Assembly (NCBI GenBank): GCA_947495035.1
Contig: CANLXI010000006.1
Span: 124,001 to 188,000 of the forward strand
Direction: 5' to 3'
DNA from: an uncultured Granulosicoccus sp.
GTDB taxonomy: Bacteria > Pseudomonadota > Gammaproteobacteria > Granulosicoccales > Granulosicoccaceae
Length of the DNA stretch: 64,000 nt
Shown: positions 17,340-26,086 of the stretch, one piece after another
How positions within the stretch are numbered: the stretch's first letter is position 1
How the letters are laid out: each line of letters begins with the position of its first letter
Program-made: the position numbers and the translations under genes
The notes under the pieces: model-generated
What the model saw: only the letters and a program-made list of their open reading frames with translations
What the model was told of the DNA's origin: nothing
The model's database searches: none

Positions 17340-18533
17340 ATGACTCATTCAGTGTTATTGAAAAACGTCAGGCCGATGTCAGGTCCTGTCACCGATATTC
17401 TCATTCTGGATGGCAAATTTGCCGCAGGCGACGCCGCTCCGCCAGATGACATTGAATCCATTGAAGGCGAAAACGCCATCCTGCTACCAGGTCTGGTTGA
17501 AGCGCATACGCATCTGGACAAGTCCCTGCTGGGCTTGCCCTGGTATCGCAATGAAGTCGGTCCGCTACTGATGGACAAGATCACCAACGAACGCAATTCG
17601 AAGATCGCGTTGGGCATTGATCCACGAATACAGAGTGAAAGACAGGCCATTCTTTCCATGGCGAAGGGCAGCACCCATATTCGCAGTCATGTAGACGTGG
17701 ATACCGTGCACGGTCTGAAGGGCATCGAAGGCGTCATGGCGACGCAGCAGAAAATGCGCGGGTGGATCGATATCGAATTGGTCGCGTTCCCCCAGTCCGG
17801 CATGATGACTCGCAAGGGAACCGTGGAGCTGATGGATGAGGCCATGCAGATGGGGTGTGAGGTGGTGGGAGGTCTGGACCCCTGCGCCATCGATCGTGAT
17901 CCCAAGGGACATCTGGATACCATTTTCTCGCTCGCCGAGCGCTACGGCAAGCCACTCGATATTCATCTGCATGAACGTGGTGAAATGGGTTGTTTTTCGA
18001 TGGAGATGATCATCGAGCGAACCGTTGCATCAGGCATGCAGAATCAGGTGGTGGTAAGTCATGCATTCTGTCTGGGACAGCCAGATCGTTTGCACGTTGC
18101 CCAGTTGACCGAGCAGCTGGCGAAACATGGTATCCGCATCATGACCACGGGACCCGCAGCGGTGACCGCTCCGGTCATCAGGGAGTTGCGGGAGGCGGGC
18201 GTGGTGGTGTGTTCCGGATCGGATGGTATACGTGACACCTGGGGGCCGTTCGGAAACGCCTGCATGCTGGAGCGAGCCATGTTCCTCTCACAGCGGAACA
18301 ATTTTCGGCGTGATGATGAAGTCGAAGTAGCTCTGGATGTCTGTACGCATGGTGGAGCAACAACCATGGCTATCGACAGCTATGGCATCACGCCAGGTTG
18401 CGATGCTGATTGTGTACTGGTGGACGGCGAAAGCCTGGCAGAGGTCATCGCCAGCAGACCCGTACGCAAGCGTGTTCTGAAGCGTGGCAGGACCGTGGCA
18501 GAAAACGGCGAGAGCCTGCTTCTGGCGCCATGA
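17340..18533 (+). CDS. Amidohydrolase, cytosine deaminase/AtzC-like
   Basis: A 397-residue metal-dependent amidohydrolase. All expected metal and catalytic positions are visible: HTHLDK (H56, H58), the DIHLHERGEMG segment, HAF in VVVSHAFCLG, and the Asp in SGSDGIRDTWGPFGN. The motif layout fits the cytosine deaminase/N-isopropylammelide hydrolase branch, which removes an amino or alkylamino group from an N-heterocycle. It lies inside the ABC operon and overlaps the next amidohydrolase at ATGA (18530-18533). The most likely role is hydrolysis of the imported compound. The exact substrate (pyrimidine, triazine, hydantoin-like) cannot be read from sequence. Confidence 0.82.
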   Translation: MTHSVLLKNVRPMSGPVTDILILDGKFAAGDAAPPDDIESIEGENAILLPGLVEAHTHLDKSLLGLPWYRNEVGPLLMDKITNERNSKIALGIDPRIQSERQAILSMAKGSTHIRSHVDVDTVHGLKGIEGVMATQQKMRGWIDIELVAFPQSGMMTRKGTVELMDEAMQMGCEVVGGLDPCAIDRDPKGHLDTIFSLAERYGKPLDIHLHERGEMGCFSMEMIIERTVASGMQNQVVVSHAFCLGQPDRLHVAQLTEQLAKHGIRIMTTGPAAVTAPVIRELREAGVVVCSGSDGIRDTWGPFGNACMLERAMFLSQRNNFRRDDEVEVALDVCTHGGATTMAIDSYGITPGCDADCVLVDGESLAEVIASRPVRKRVLKRGRTVAENGESLLLAP

Positions 18534-19981
18534 GTGATTCATGTACATTGCTCACGGCGCGGTGGGTCATCGGTCACGCTGCCGGGTCGCATGTCGTCCT
18601 TGAAGACGCGGAAGTCGTGTTTCGTGGAAGCCGTATTGTCCATGTGGGCCATGGCTACAAGGGACAGGTAGACACCCGTCATGACTACGGGGAGGCGATC
18701 ATCTCCCCGGGCTTCATCGATCTGGATGCGTTGTCCGATCTGGATACCACGATTCTGTCATACGACAATTCACCGCCCGCCGCGAAAGGCCGTGTCTGGC
18801 CACGAAGCTATGTGGAGGCAGGGCCGCATGAGATGTACACAGCCGAGGAACTCGCGTTTCAGAAACACTTTGCCTTTTCTCAACTGATACGCAACGGCAT
18901 CACCACAGCGCTGCCCATCGCCTCTTTGTTCTACAGGGAATGGGGCGAGACAGTCGAGGAATTCGAGAGCGCCGCCCGTTCTGCCCAGCGTCTGGGCCTG
19001 AGAGTGTATCTGGGGCCGGCTTTTCGTACTGGCAATCAGGTGGTGGAAAGCGATGGCCGGATAGTGGCAGAGTTCGATGAGGCACGCGGTCTGGCAGAAC
19101 TCGAAGCAGCGGTGGACTTTGCCCGGCGCATGGAATCCAGCGACAGTCCGCTGATCAAAGGCATGCTGGCGCCGGATCGGATTGAAACCTGTACGACGAC
19201 GCTTCTGCAAAGAACCTCGCAGGCTTCCAGGCAACTGGAGGTTCCGGTGCGGCTGCACTGCTGTCAATCATTGACGGAGCTTGCCCTGGTCAAACAGAGG
19301 CATGATTGCAGTCCCATCGAATGGCTGGCTGGAATCGGATTTCTGTCCGAGCGCTGCCTGCTTCCCCATGGGGTGTACATGAGCGATACGGATATCGATC
19401 TGGCGGCCGAGGCAGGAGTGACCATCGTGCACTGCCCTGTGGTATCGGCTCGTCACGGCAGTGCGCTTCGCTCCTTCATGGGATACAGCAAGCGTGGCCT
19501 GAACATGGCCATTGGAACTGACACCTGGCCACCAGACATGATCCAGAATCTGCAGCAGGGCATCATCATGAACCGCACTGTGGATGATGCCGGGGTCGAT
19601 GCCTGCAGAAGTGAAAATCTGTACGATGCAGCCACCCTGGGTGGTGCCGCGGCTTTGCAGCGCCCGGATCTGGGCAAGCTGGAAGTGGGGGCGTGTGCGG
19701 ATATCACTGTCATCAAACTGGATCGCACGTTGTGCGGGCCCGATCCGCTGCAGAGTCTGATGACCGGTGGTAGTGGCAGGGATGTCGGAAACGTCTTCAT
19801 ACACGGTCGGCATGTCCTGGTTGATGGCGAGATTCCCGGTGTTGACAACCAAGCGGATTGGGCTCAGGCGCAGCAGCAGTTCGACAAGATCGTTTCCCTG
19901 TACCCCCAACGAACCCTGAACCATCCTCCAGTGGAGGAGATATTCTCGACAAGCTACCCGAGGGTTTTACAGCATGACTGA
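18530..19981 (+). CDS. Amidohydrolase-family protein with altered metal site (DxD instead of HxH)
   Basis: A 483-residue member of the ATZ/TRZ-like amidohydrolase family. The N-terminal beta-sandwich is followed by the TIM barrel. The strand-1 motif that normally reads HxH is here Asp-Leu-Asp (PGFIDLDALSDLD, D64 and D66). The other ligands remain: His in VRLHCCQS, His in LLPHGVYMSD and Asp in IGTDTWPPD. This pattern could support mononuclear zinc chemistry with changed ligands, or a changed activity. It is co-translated with the cytosine-deaminase-like gene and its stop overlaps the ATPase start, so it belongs to the same catabolic operon. The reaction is unknown; an amide, amidine or lactam hydrolysis is likely. 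Confidence 0.75.
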   Translation: MSDSCTLLTARWVIGHAAGSHVVLEDAEVVFRGSRIVHVGHGYKGQVDTRHDYGEAIISPGFIDLDALSDLDTTILSYDNSPPAAKGRVWPRSYVEAGPHEMYTAEELAFQKHFAFSQLIRNGITTALPIASLFYREWGETVEEFESAARSAQRLGLRVYLGPAFRTGNQVVESDGRIVAEFDEARGLAELEAAVDFARRMESSDSPLIKGMLAPDRIETCTTTLLQRTSQASRQLEVPVRLHCCQSLTELALVKQRHDCSPIEWLAGIGFLSERCLLPHGVYMSDTDIDLAAEAGVTIVHCPVVSARHGSALRSFMGYSKRGLNMAIGTDTWPPDMIQNLQQGIIMNRTVDDAGVDACRSENLYDAATLGGAAALQRPDLGKLEVGACADITVIKLDRTLCGPDPLQSLMTGGSGRDVGNVFIHGRHVLVDGEIPGVDNQADWAQAQQQFDKIVSLYPQRTLNHPPVEEIFSTSYPRVLQHD

Positions 19982-20942
19982 AAACGTACTGTCAGTAGAA
20001 GACCTGCGGGTTGAGTTTCCGACAAGAAAGGGCGTGTTGACGGCGGTTGATGGTGTGTCTTTATCCATCAGACGCGGAGAGATACTGGGCATTGTCGGCG
20101 AAAGTGGTGCAGGCAAGTCGATGACAGGCATGGCGGTTCTCGGGCTGCTGGAATCACCTGGCCGGATAGCCTCCGGCAAGATCTGGCTCTCGGGTCAGCG
20201 AATCGATCAGCTGTCGGATGATGAACTGCGAGTCTTGCGTGGCAAGCGCATGGCGGCCATCTTTCAGGACCCCCTGACCAGCCTGAACCCTTTGTTCACC
20301 GTCGGGGCGCAACTGGTGGAAACCATCCGGCAACACCTCGCCGTTGGCAAGGATGAAGCACGCCAGCGCGCTCTGGATCTGATGGGCGAAGTGGGTATTC
20401 CCGCACCGAATGTGAGAATCGATCACTACCCGCACCAGTTCTCAGGTGGCATGCGTCAGCGCGTGGTGATCGCTCTGGCCTTGTGTGCCGAACCGGAACT
20501 GATCATCGCGGACGAGCCGACTACTGCGCTGGATGTTTCCATACAGGCGCAGATCACAGGGTTGTTGAAGCGGCTGTGCAAGGAGCGCGGGATGGCGGTC
20601 ATGCTGGTGACTCATGACATGGGCGTCATCGCGGAAACAGCCGACCGGGTCGGGGTCATGTATGCGGGCCGGTTGGCGGAGATTGGCCAGGTAGAGTCGC
20701 TGGTGAAAACACCGCGACATCCCTATACGGTAGGGCTGATGGGGGCAATACCCAGCTTGACAGGGGATGTGCAGGAGCTGTCCCAGATACCGGGCAATAT
20801 GCCTCGCCTGACGGATATCCCGCAGGGCTGTTCTTTCAACCCGCGTTGCAGTCGACGTGTGGATCGGTGTTTTGTCGAGGTGCCAGAGTTGTCACACTCA
20901 GGGGTAGCCTGTTGGTCAGTTGATGATGAGAGAAGATCATGA
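19974..20942 (+). CDS. ABC transporter ATP-binding protein, DppD type
   Basis: A 322-residue ATPase with Walker A GESGAGKS near residue 43, the Q-loop in AAIFQDPLTSLNP, signature SGGMRQR, Walker B LIIADEPTTALD and the H-loop in VTHDMGVI. The C-terminal oligopeptide-type extension has the four-cysteine iron-sulfur-like motif seen in DppD/OppD (GCSFNPRC...RCF...ACW). It overlaps both neighbours by a few bases. With the DppF-type subunit it powers the family-5 importer. Confidence 0.93.
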   Translation: MTENVLSVEDLRVEFPTRKGVLTAVDGVSLSIRRGEILGIVGESGAGKSMTGMAVLGLLESPGRIASGKIWLSGQRIDQLSDDELRVLRGKRMAAIFQDPLTSLNPLFTVGAQLVETIRQHLAVGKDEARQRALDLMGEVGIPAPNVRIDHYPHQFSGGMRQRVVIALALCAEPELIIADEPTTALDVSIQAQITGLLKRLCKERGMAVMLVTHDMGVIAETADRVGVMYAGRLAEIGQVESLVKTPRHPYTVGLMGAIPSLTGDVQELSQIPGNMPRLTDIPQGCSFNPRCSRRVDRCFVEVPELSHSGVACWSVDDERRS

Positions 20943-21883
20943 TGGATGTACCACTCATTGAAGCGCTCGAATTGCGAAGAAGTTATGACGTCTCTGCGCC
21001 CTGGTTGAACCGTGTGCTGGAAGGCCGGCCTCGTCAGTTTCTGAACGCAGTGGCCGGTGTGGATTTCTCGATCGAGAAGGGCAAGACATTGGCTCTGGTG
21101 GGCGAGAGTGGTTGCGGCAAATCCACTGTCGCCAAGCTTGCGACCGGCCTCCAGACTCCGACCGGAGGTGAGATCGTCTATCGCGGGGATCTTTCGCGTG
21201 TGCAGATGATATTTCAGGATCCCTATGCAAGTCTCAATCCCCGATGGCGTGTATCGAATATCATTGCAGAGCCGCTCCGGACGCTGAAACCGGGCATGTC
21301 CAGGCCCGATGTTGCACATCGGGTCAACGAATTACTGGAAACAGTCGGACTGAGTAGCGGTGATGGTGCGAAATATCCGCATGAGTTCTCCGGAGGGCAG
21401 CGACAACGCATCTCCATTGCACGAGCCTTGTCCGGTGAGCCCGAGTTTCTGGTCTGCGATGAACCGACATCCGCACTGGATGTGTCCGTGCAGGCTCAGA
21501 TACTCAATCTGATGAAAGGCCTGCAGAAGGAGTATGGGCTGACGTATCTCTTCATCAGTCATGATCTTTCCGTGGTCAGGCATATGGCAGATGTCATTGC
21601 AGTCATGTATCTGGGAAAAATCGTCGAGATGGCCCCCAAGGAGGAGCTGTTCGACAATCCCATGCATCCCTACACGCGAATGTTGCTGGAGACGATTCCG
21701 AACCTGGCCAGTCCAGTGCGAGATCGTCCCGCCATGACAGGAGAGATTCCCAGTCCCATAGATCCTCCGGCAGGCTGTAGTTTTCACCCGCGCTGCCCAT
21801 TGGCAAGCAAACGGTGTCTGCAGGAGACTCCGGAACGCAGTACCGGAAAGCTGGCAGGGCGGGTTGCCTGCTTCGCGGTGTAG
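20939..21883 (+). CDS. ABC transporter ATP-binding protein, DppF type
   Basis: A 314-residue ATPase with Walker A GESGCGKS near residue 58, Q-loop IFQDPYASLNPRW, signature FSGGQRQR, Walker B FLVCDEPTSALD and H-loop FISHDLSVV. The C-terminal extension carries GCSFHPRC and further cysteines typical of DppF/OppF. The N-terminus has the expected insertion before the first strand. It is the last gene of the operon and is followed by a convergent LysR gene. Confidence 0.93.
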   Translation: MMDVPLIEALELRRSYDVSAPWLNRVLEGRPRQFLNAVAGVDFSIEKGKTLALVGESGCGKSTVAKLATGLQTPTGGEIVYRGDLSRVQMIFQDPYASLNPRWRVSNIIAEPLRTLKPGMSRPDVAHRVNELLETVGLSSGDGAKYPHEFSGGQRQRISIARALSGEPEFLVCDEPTSALDVSVQAQILNLMKGLQKEYGLTYLFISHDLSVVRHMADVIAVMYLGKIVEMAPKEELFDNPMHPYTRMLLETIPNLASPVRDRPAMTGEIPSPIDPPAGCSFHPRCPLASKRCLQETPERSTGKLAGRVACFAV

Positions 21884-21991
21884 TCAACCCGGGCCTTGCC
21901 CGGTTAATCAGACTGGTGTTCCCGTCCTCAAGGATCGCATTCGAACTCGGCTCGCGGCAGGAAGATCCCTGGCAGCTCTCGGGTATTCGGG

Positions 21992-22858
21992 TCACGCGGC
22001 AATGGACGTGGCCGTCATGCTCTGACGAACTGCGCCAGCCAGGGACTGTGCGGCGGCTGACAAGTCTCCGCTACTCAGAACGAGACCAATCTGGGTGTGG
22101 GGGAGTTCGGGAAAGCCGTCCGCTGCTTGCAATATGCGCAGTTGTGGTGGAACAGATGTTCGGGACATTACCGACACTGCAAGGCCGGCTTCGATGATGG
22201 CCACGATGCCGGCGATGTTGAAGGTTGAATAGCCGACACGATACAGTCGGTTTTCCTCATTCAGTACCTTCTGAGCCCAACGTCCCCAGAGGCAGTTACT
22301 CTCTACGGCCAGTGGCAGGGGGGATACTTCATGAGTGGCGTGATTGCGCGATGTTACCCAGACCAGCGGATCGCTGCGCAGTATTTCGTAGTCCGTATCG
22401 CCATGCAGTACGTTGACCAGTGAAAAATCGAGATCACCTGCCTTGGTGGATTCGATCAGTCTTGTACTGGGTTGCGAATCAAGACGAATGAACACGTTGG
22501 GAAACGATTTGGCGAAGCTTGCGAAAATGGATGGCATGAAGCTCAGCACATAGTCGTCGCAGACACCAATACGGACCTCCCCGTGAATTTCCGGACTGCG
22601 GAAAGTCGCCAGCGCTTCCTGTTGCAGGCTCAGGATCCGACGCGCATAGAGCAGCAGATTCTGTCCGTGCAGTGTCAGTACGGAACGTCGACCGTGTTTC
22701 TCGAACAGCGGTTGCTCCACGATCTCTTCCAGACGCTTCATCTGCATGCTGACCGCGGACTGCGTGCGGTGAACATTCCTGGCTGCCGCCTTGAAGCTGC
22801 CACTGTCGACGATGGCGACCAGGGTTTGCAACAGCTCGGTATCGAGATTCATCTGCAT
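21992..22858 (-). CDS. LysR-family transcriptional regulator
   Basis: A 288-residue LysR protein. The helix-turn-helix is at residues 16-45 (SFKAAARNVHRTQSAVSMQMKRLEE). An effector domain follows, starting GEVRIGVCDDYV, with the GLAVSVMSR motif near residue 225. It is divergent from a small gene pair that includes a DUF1127 protein. LysR genes next to DUF1127 genes are common in proteobacteria, and regulation of that pair is likely (inference). It could instead control the upstream amidohydrolase operon, with which it converges. Confidence 0.87.
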   Translation of the reverse strand: MQMNLDTELLQTLVAIVDSGSFKAAARNVHRTQSAVSMQMKRLEEIVEQPLFEKHGRRSVLTLHGQNLLLYARRILSLQQEALATFRSPEIHGEVRIGVCDDYVLSFMPSIFASFAKSFPNVFIRLDSQPSTRLIESTKAGDLDFSLVNVLHGDTDYEILRSDPLVWVTSRNHATHEVSPLPLAVESNCLWGRWAQKVLNEENRLYRVGYSTFNIAGIVAIIEAGLAVSVMSRTSVPPQLRILQAADGFPELPHTQIGLVLSSGDLSAAAQSLAGAVRQSMTATSIAA

Positions 22859-22964
22859 GTCAATGTATCAGCGAGATTGATGTTTCGCTTAAATACTATT
22901 CGTTTGATTGATTCGATGCAACCGCCGATGATTCCCTCAAGCCAAACAAGACAGGGGAAACAAG

Positions 22965-23204
22965 ATGTACGTAACTGGAAACTGGTCACGATTCGCCAAT
23001 CCAACGCTGACCGTGCTGGTACTTGCTGCCGGTATCGGCCTCGGGTCCATGCTTCTGCCCGAGGCAGCCGAGGTCGGTAGCAGCGTGTCGGCGTCTGCTC
23101 GCTGCCTTGACGCAGCCGATGTGCTGGCTGCTCGGGATCGCAGTCGCAACGGTGTGTCGTTGACCTGCAATGAGGCCACTGTAACCCGGGAGCTGCTTCG
23201 ATGA
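22965..23204 (+). CDS. Hypothetical small protein upstream of DUF1127
   Basis: A 79-residue protein with a good ribosome-binding site (AGGGGA, 6 bases before the ATG). It has one hydrophobic stretch near the N-terminus (PTLTVLVLAAGIGLGSMLL, residues 13-31) that could be a membrane anchor or signal peptide. The C-terminal half has two cysteines. Its stop overlaps the next gene start at ATGA, so translation is coupled to the DUF1127 protein. I do not recognise the family. Confidence 0.5.
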   Translation: MYVTGNWSRFANPTLTVLVLAAGIGLGSMLLPEAAEVGSSVSASARCLDAADVLAARDRSRNGVSLTCNEATVTRELLR

Positions 23205-23461
23205 GCCGCGCTGCGGGTGATCGCGCACTGCACGGATGCTGGCAGACGGAGTGTAATCCGACGTCCAAGCCGTTGGCAGGCGCAGGCAGGCTGGTGTCAA
23301 GCCGAGGGTTCTTTCATGTTCTTGAACAGTGGTTTGAAAGATCCCGGCAGCGTCGTGAGTTGCGCGAGCTGATGGCATCGCCCGAGGAAACCTTCAAGGA
23401 CATAGGTCTGTCGCGCTACGATGTGCAGCGAGAAGAGCGTAAACCTTTCTGGCGTGAATGA
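23201..23461 (+). CDS. DUF1127-family small protein
   Basis: An 86-residue protein whose C-terminal half is a clear DUF1127 domain: an aromatic- and Arg-rich helix (VLEQWFERSRQRRELRELM), then FKDIGLSRYDVQREERKPFW. Such proteins are small, Arg-rich and have been linked to phosphate, amino-acid or RNA metabolism in other proteobacteria. The N-terminal 35 residues are unlike the domain and poorly conserved in composition. The gene overlaps its upstream neighbour by 4 bases and is divergent from a LysR regulator that probably controls it. Confidence 0.8.
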   Translation: MSRAAGDRALHGCWQTECNPTSKPLAGAGRLVSSRGFFHVLEQWFERSRQRRELRELMASPEETFKDIGLSRYDVQREERKPFWRE

Positions 23462-23602
23462 GAGCCGGAACAGGGTGGGTGTGCGCTCGATCCGATGATC
23501 AAGGTGATGACAGGCAGGTTCTGCCAGGTCTTCGACAAGAGGACAGGCAGTCCTGCCGCAAGGTGGCAGGTGCTTGCAATGGTCTGCCATGTCTGAACAC
23601 CA

Positions 23603-24505
23603 TCAGTCTGTCCCGGCGAACAGGCGTGACAGCTCCTGATAAAGGTATTGCCGTACCACGCGCACGCTTTGCGTGGTGCGCAGATCCCGGTGGCTCAGGA
23701 TCCATAGATCATGGCTTTCGGGAATACCGTCGACATCCAGCACCATCAAGTCGTGGCTATCGTCAACCATGTAGGATGGCAACAGGGTGATGCCGAGGCC
23801 CGCCCTGCACAGTCCGTAAGCGCTGAGAAAGCCACTGGCTATGGTTGTGCGGGTATCGCGTGTCAATCGTTCGGTCAGCCACTGGTGAAATGGCGTAGTG
23901 TTGTAGTAATCATTCAGTACGATGAAGTGATGTGCTTCGACGTTCGATGGAAAACTGCTCAGACCGGTGTCGTGGCAATAGGCATGAGCCGCACAAGCAA
24001 GGAACCTGACGGAGCCGATCCTGCGCCCGATCAGATTGTCAGGGGGTTCTTCGCAGCTGCGAATGGCAATATCGGCCTCGAGATTCTGCATGTCGCTGAA
24101 GGTGTTGATCATGTCCAGTTCGATGCTCAGTCGAGGGTAGGTCTGTGCCAGCGACATGATCATGGCCGGAAGTATCGAGAAACAGAGTGTATCAGTGGAC
24201 GTCAGTACCACGCGTCCTTTGACATCGGCGTCGGAACCGGCAACATTTCGTGAGATGGATTCCAGTGTTGTCTGCAATCGCAGCGCTTCGCCGAACAAGG
24301 CTTTACCGGAAGCCGTCAGTCTGAAACCGTTGTTGGTCCGGCAGAAAAGGCTGGTCTGCAGCTCCTGTTCAAGTATGCCGATTCGTCGCTGTACCGTACT
24401 GTGACTGACTCCGAGGACTCTGGCAGCGGCTGACAGGGTGCCATGTTGTGCCACTGCCAGGAAATGGCGCAGATTGTCCCAACTCCAGTTTGCCTTCCTG
24501 TCCAT
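23603..24505 (-). CDS. LysR-family transcriptional regulator (AaeR/DsdC-like group)
   Basis: A 300-residue LysR regulator beginning WDNLRHFLAVAQHGTLSAAARVLGVSH, a helix-turn-helix typical of the subgroup that includes many metabolite-responsive regulators. The effector domain begins GRVVLTSTDTLC. The gene is divergent from the cytochrome c' gene. A perfect (TGCC)9 repeat lies 28 bases upstream of its ATG, inside the region expected to hold the promoter or leader. Changes in repeat number could therefore alter its expression (inference). No target gene is evident. Confidence 0.87.
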   Translation of the reverse strand: MDRKANWSWDNLRHFLAVAQHGTLSAAARVLGVSHSTVQRRIGILEQELQTSLFCRTNNGFRLTASGKALFGEALRLQTTLESISRNVAGSDADVKGRVVLTSTDTLCFSILPAMIMSLAQTYPRLSIELDMINTFSDMQNLEADIAIRSCEEPPDNLIGRRIGSVRFLACAAHAYCHDTGLSSFPSNVEAHHFIVLNDYYNTTPFHQWLTERLTRDTRTTIASGFLSAYGLCRAGLGITLLPSYMVDDSHDLMVLDVDGIPESHDLWILSHRDLRTTQSVRVVRQYLYQELSRLFAGTD

Positions 24506-24531
24506 GCTGGCTGTCTGCTCCGGGTGTCATG

Positions 24532-24569
<38 letters not shown>

Positions 24570-24683
24570 ACAAGCTGCTGTGCAATCCTGAACGGGTCGT
24601 GTGCCGATTTGAACAGCATACTCACTGTGTTCGAAAAAAGTATATTGCTAGACTGGAAATTCGATCATTTCACCAGGAAGAAG

Positions 24684-25163
24684 ATGATGAAGAAATTCTT
24701 TGTTCTGATCGTGCCAGCCGTTGCTCTGCTGTGCAGTAGTGCAGTGACGATAGCCGAAGACGGACCTCATGACGATGCGATCAAGGCTCGCCAATCCCTG
24801 ATGCAGCTCTACGGCTACCACGTCGGTATTCTGTCCGCGATGGCAAAGGAAAAGATGGAATATGATGCCGAACTGGCGACGGAAGCAGCTGACAACCTGC
24901 TGGCGGTCAGTCGTATGGGACAAAGCACCCTGTGGCCTCAGGGTTCTGACAACAGCAATCCCGACAATGCGGAAAACCGTGCCTTGCCGGTCATCTGGGA
25001 GACGTATCCGGAGATTGCCGAAAAGGGCAAGGCCCTGAATGATGCTCTGGTCGCCCTGTCCGCAGAGGCCGGTAATGGGCTGGACGCACTGCAAGACAGC
25101 ATGGGTGACGTCGGCGGCAGCTGCAAGGGTTGCCATGATGATTACCGCGCGGAGAAGAAGTAG
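24684..25163 (+). CDS. Cytochrome c' (periplasmic, class II c-type)
   Basis: A 159-residue exported protein. A signal peptide (MMKKFFVLIVPAVALLCSSAVTIAE) precedes a four-helix-bundle protein that ends with the haem-binding motif CKGCH followed by DDYRAEKK. The C-terminal CxxCH and absence of a Met ligand segment fit cytochrome c'. These bind NO or CO at a five-coordinate haem and help in nitrosative-stress tolerance or electron transfer. AGGAAG lies 3 bases before the first ATG and 6 before the second (24687). It is divergent from LysR and stands alone. Confidence 0.88.
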   Translation: MMKKFFVLIVPAVALLCSSAVTIAEDGPHDDAIKARQSLMQLYGYHVGILSAMAKEKMEYDAELATEAADNLLAVSRMGQSTLWPQGSDNSNPDNAENRALPVIWETYPEIAEKGKALNDALVALSAEAGNGLDALQDSMGDVGGSCKGCHDDYRAEKK

Positions 25164-25398
25164 TTTGCGTGCCGGCATTGGTTGACTGTCAGGGTTCCGT
25201 CAGGGCACGTTGCGAGAATCCTGGCGGAGATGGTGTCTTTCCGGGGGTGAGCAGTCAGTCCGGATAGTGGTCGGCGAACCACCGGGGTGACGAGGTATTT
25301 CCTTGCAGCAAACGATATCCGTACTACTCTCAGTGGTCATGGATACACATAAAGATCTGCATTCGGGAGCCCTGTCAGCCGTGCCTCAACGTCAATCA

Positions 25399-25977
25399 AT
25401 GAAATCCCGCCGTCCGGCGCATCTCGCCGTCGCCTTGCTGTCAGCCTGTGTTCTGGCGGGATGCTCGACACGACAGGTGTCCACGACGCTGGAAGGCTCC
25501 ACGGCCCAGCGTCTGGTGACCTACAGTCTCGATCAGTTCATTGAAGATCTGACGGCGCAGCCGGAGATCACGGCACTGGAGGGCAAGACCGTGCATCTTG
25601 GCGTGCATTTTCTCAGCGATCATCCGTTGATGGGATACGCAACTCGCCTGATTGCTGCACAGCTGAACATGAGCAATGACATCAGGGTGGCGGCTCCCGC
25701 CGACCCTGTCGAGTATGAACTGGATGTGTTCTTCAACTCCATGGGAACAGACAGTGATGACTTTGGTCTGTCCGTGCCATCGTTCGGCCTGGTCGCGTCT
25801 GCCGAGTCGATCAACATCCTGGCACTGGACATGTACCATGGGGTAACCGAGGGCTATGCGATTGTCAAGACAACCGCTGATGGCAGTCTGCAGCAGACCG
25901 AGCGCGTCCTGGCACGCATTCGCAAGGACAATGTGTCCACACCTGTCATCGACTTTCCGCTGAATCAGGTGAAGTAA
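25399..25977 (+). CDS. Outer- or inner-membrane lipoprotein of unknown function
   Basis: A 192-residue protein with a typical lipoprotein signal (MKSRRPAHLAVALLSACVLAGC, lipobox LAGC at residues 19-22). The mature part has alternating strands and helices (QRLVTYSLDQFIEDL, KTVHLGVHFLSD, YELDVFFNSMGTDSDDFGL). No residue at +2 demands inner-membrane retention (Ser), so sorting to the outer membrane is likely. The frame stays open upstream to 25303, but the ATG at 25399 gives the best signal sequence. I do not recognise a function. It stands alone before a strong terminator. Confidence 0.7.
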   Translation: MKSRRPAHLAVALLSACVLAGCSTRQVSTTLEGSTAQRLVTYSLDQFIEDLTAQPEITALEGKTVHLGVHFLSDHPLMGYATRLIAAQLNMSNDIRVAAPADPVEYELDVFFNSMGTDSDDFGLSVPSFGLVASAESINILALDMYHGVTEGYAIVKTTADGSLQQTERVLARIRKDNVSTPVIDFPLNQVK

Positions 25978-25999
25978 GGGCGTCAGGTTCAAACTTCAG

Positions 26000-26078
26000 C
26001 CCGCGAATCGATTCAACTGGCTGCTTACCCGGTTGTGCAGCACTTGGTGCTCACGACCGGGCCTGTGTCGATCGCGGG
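26000..26078. terminator. Nested inverted-repeat, probably bidirectional terminator
   Basis: An outer stem CCCGCGA/TCGCGGG (26000-26006 with 26072-26078) encloses a strong inner hairpin CCCGGT...AGCAC-TTG-GTGCT...ACCGGG (26028-26061). A T-rich run TTTCTTGTT follows on the plus strand. It lies between the convergent lipoprotein and response-regulator genes, which is where a two-way terminator is expected. Confidence 0.65.
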
Positions 26079-26086
26079 TTTCTTGT

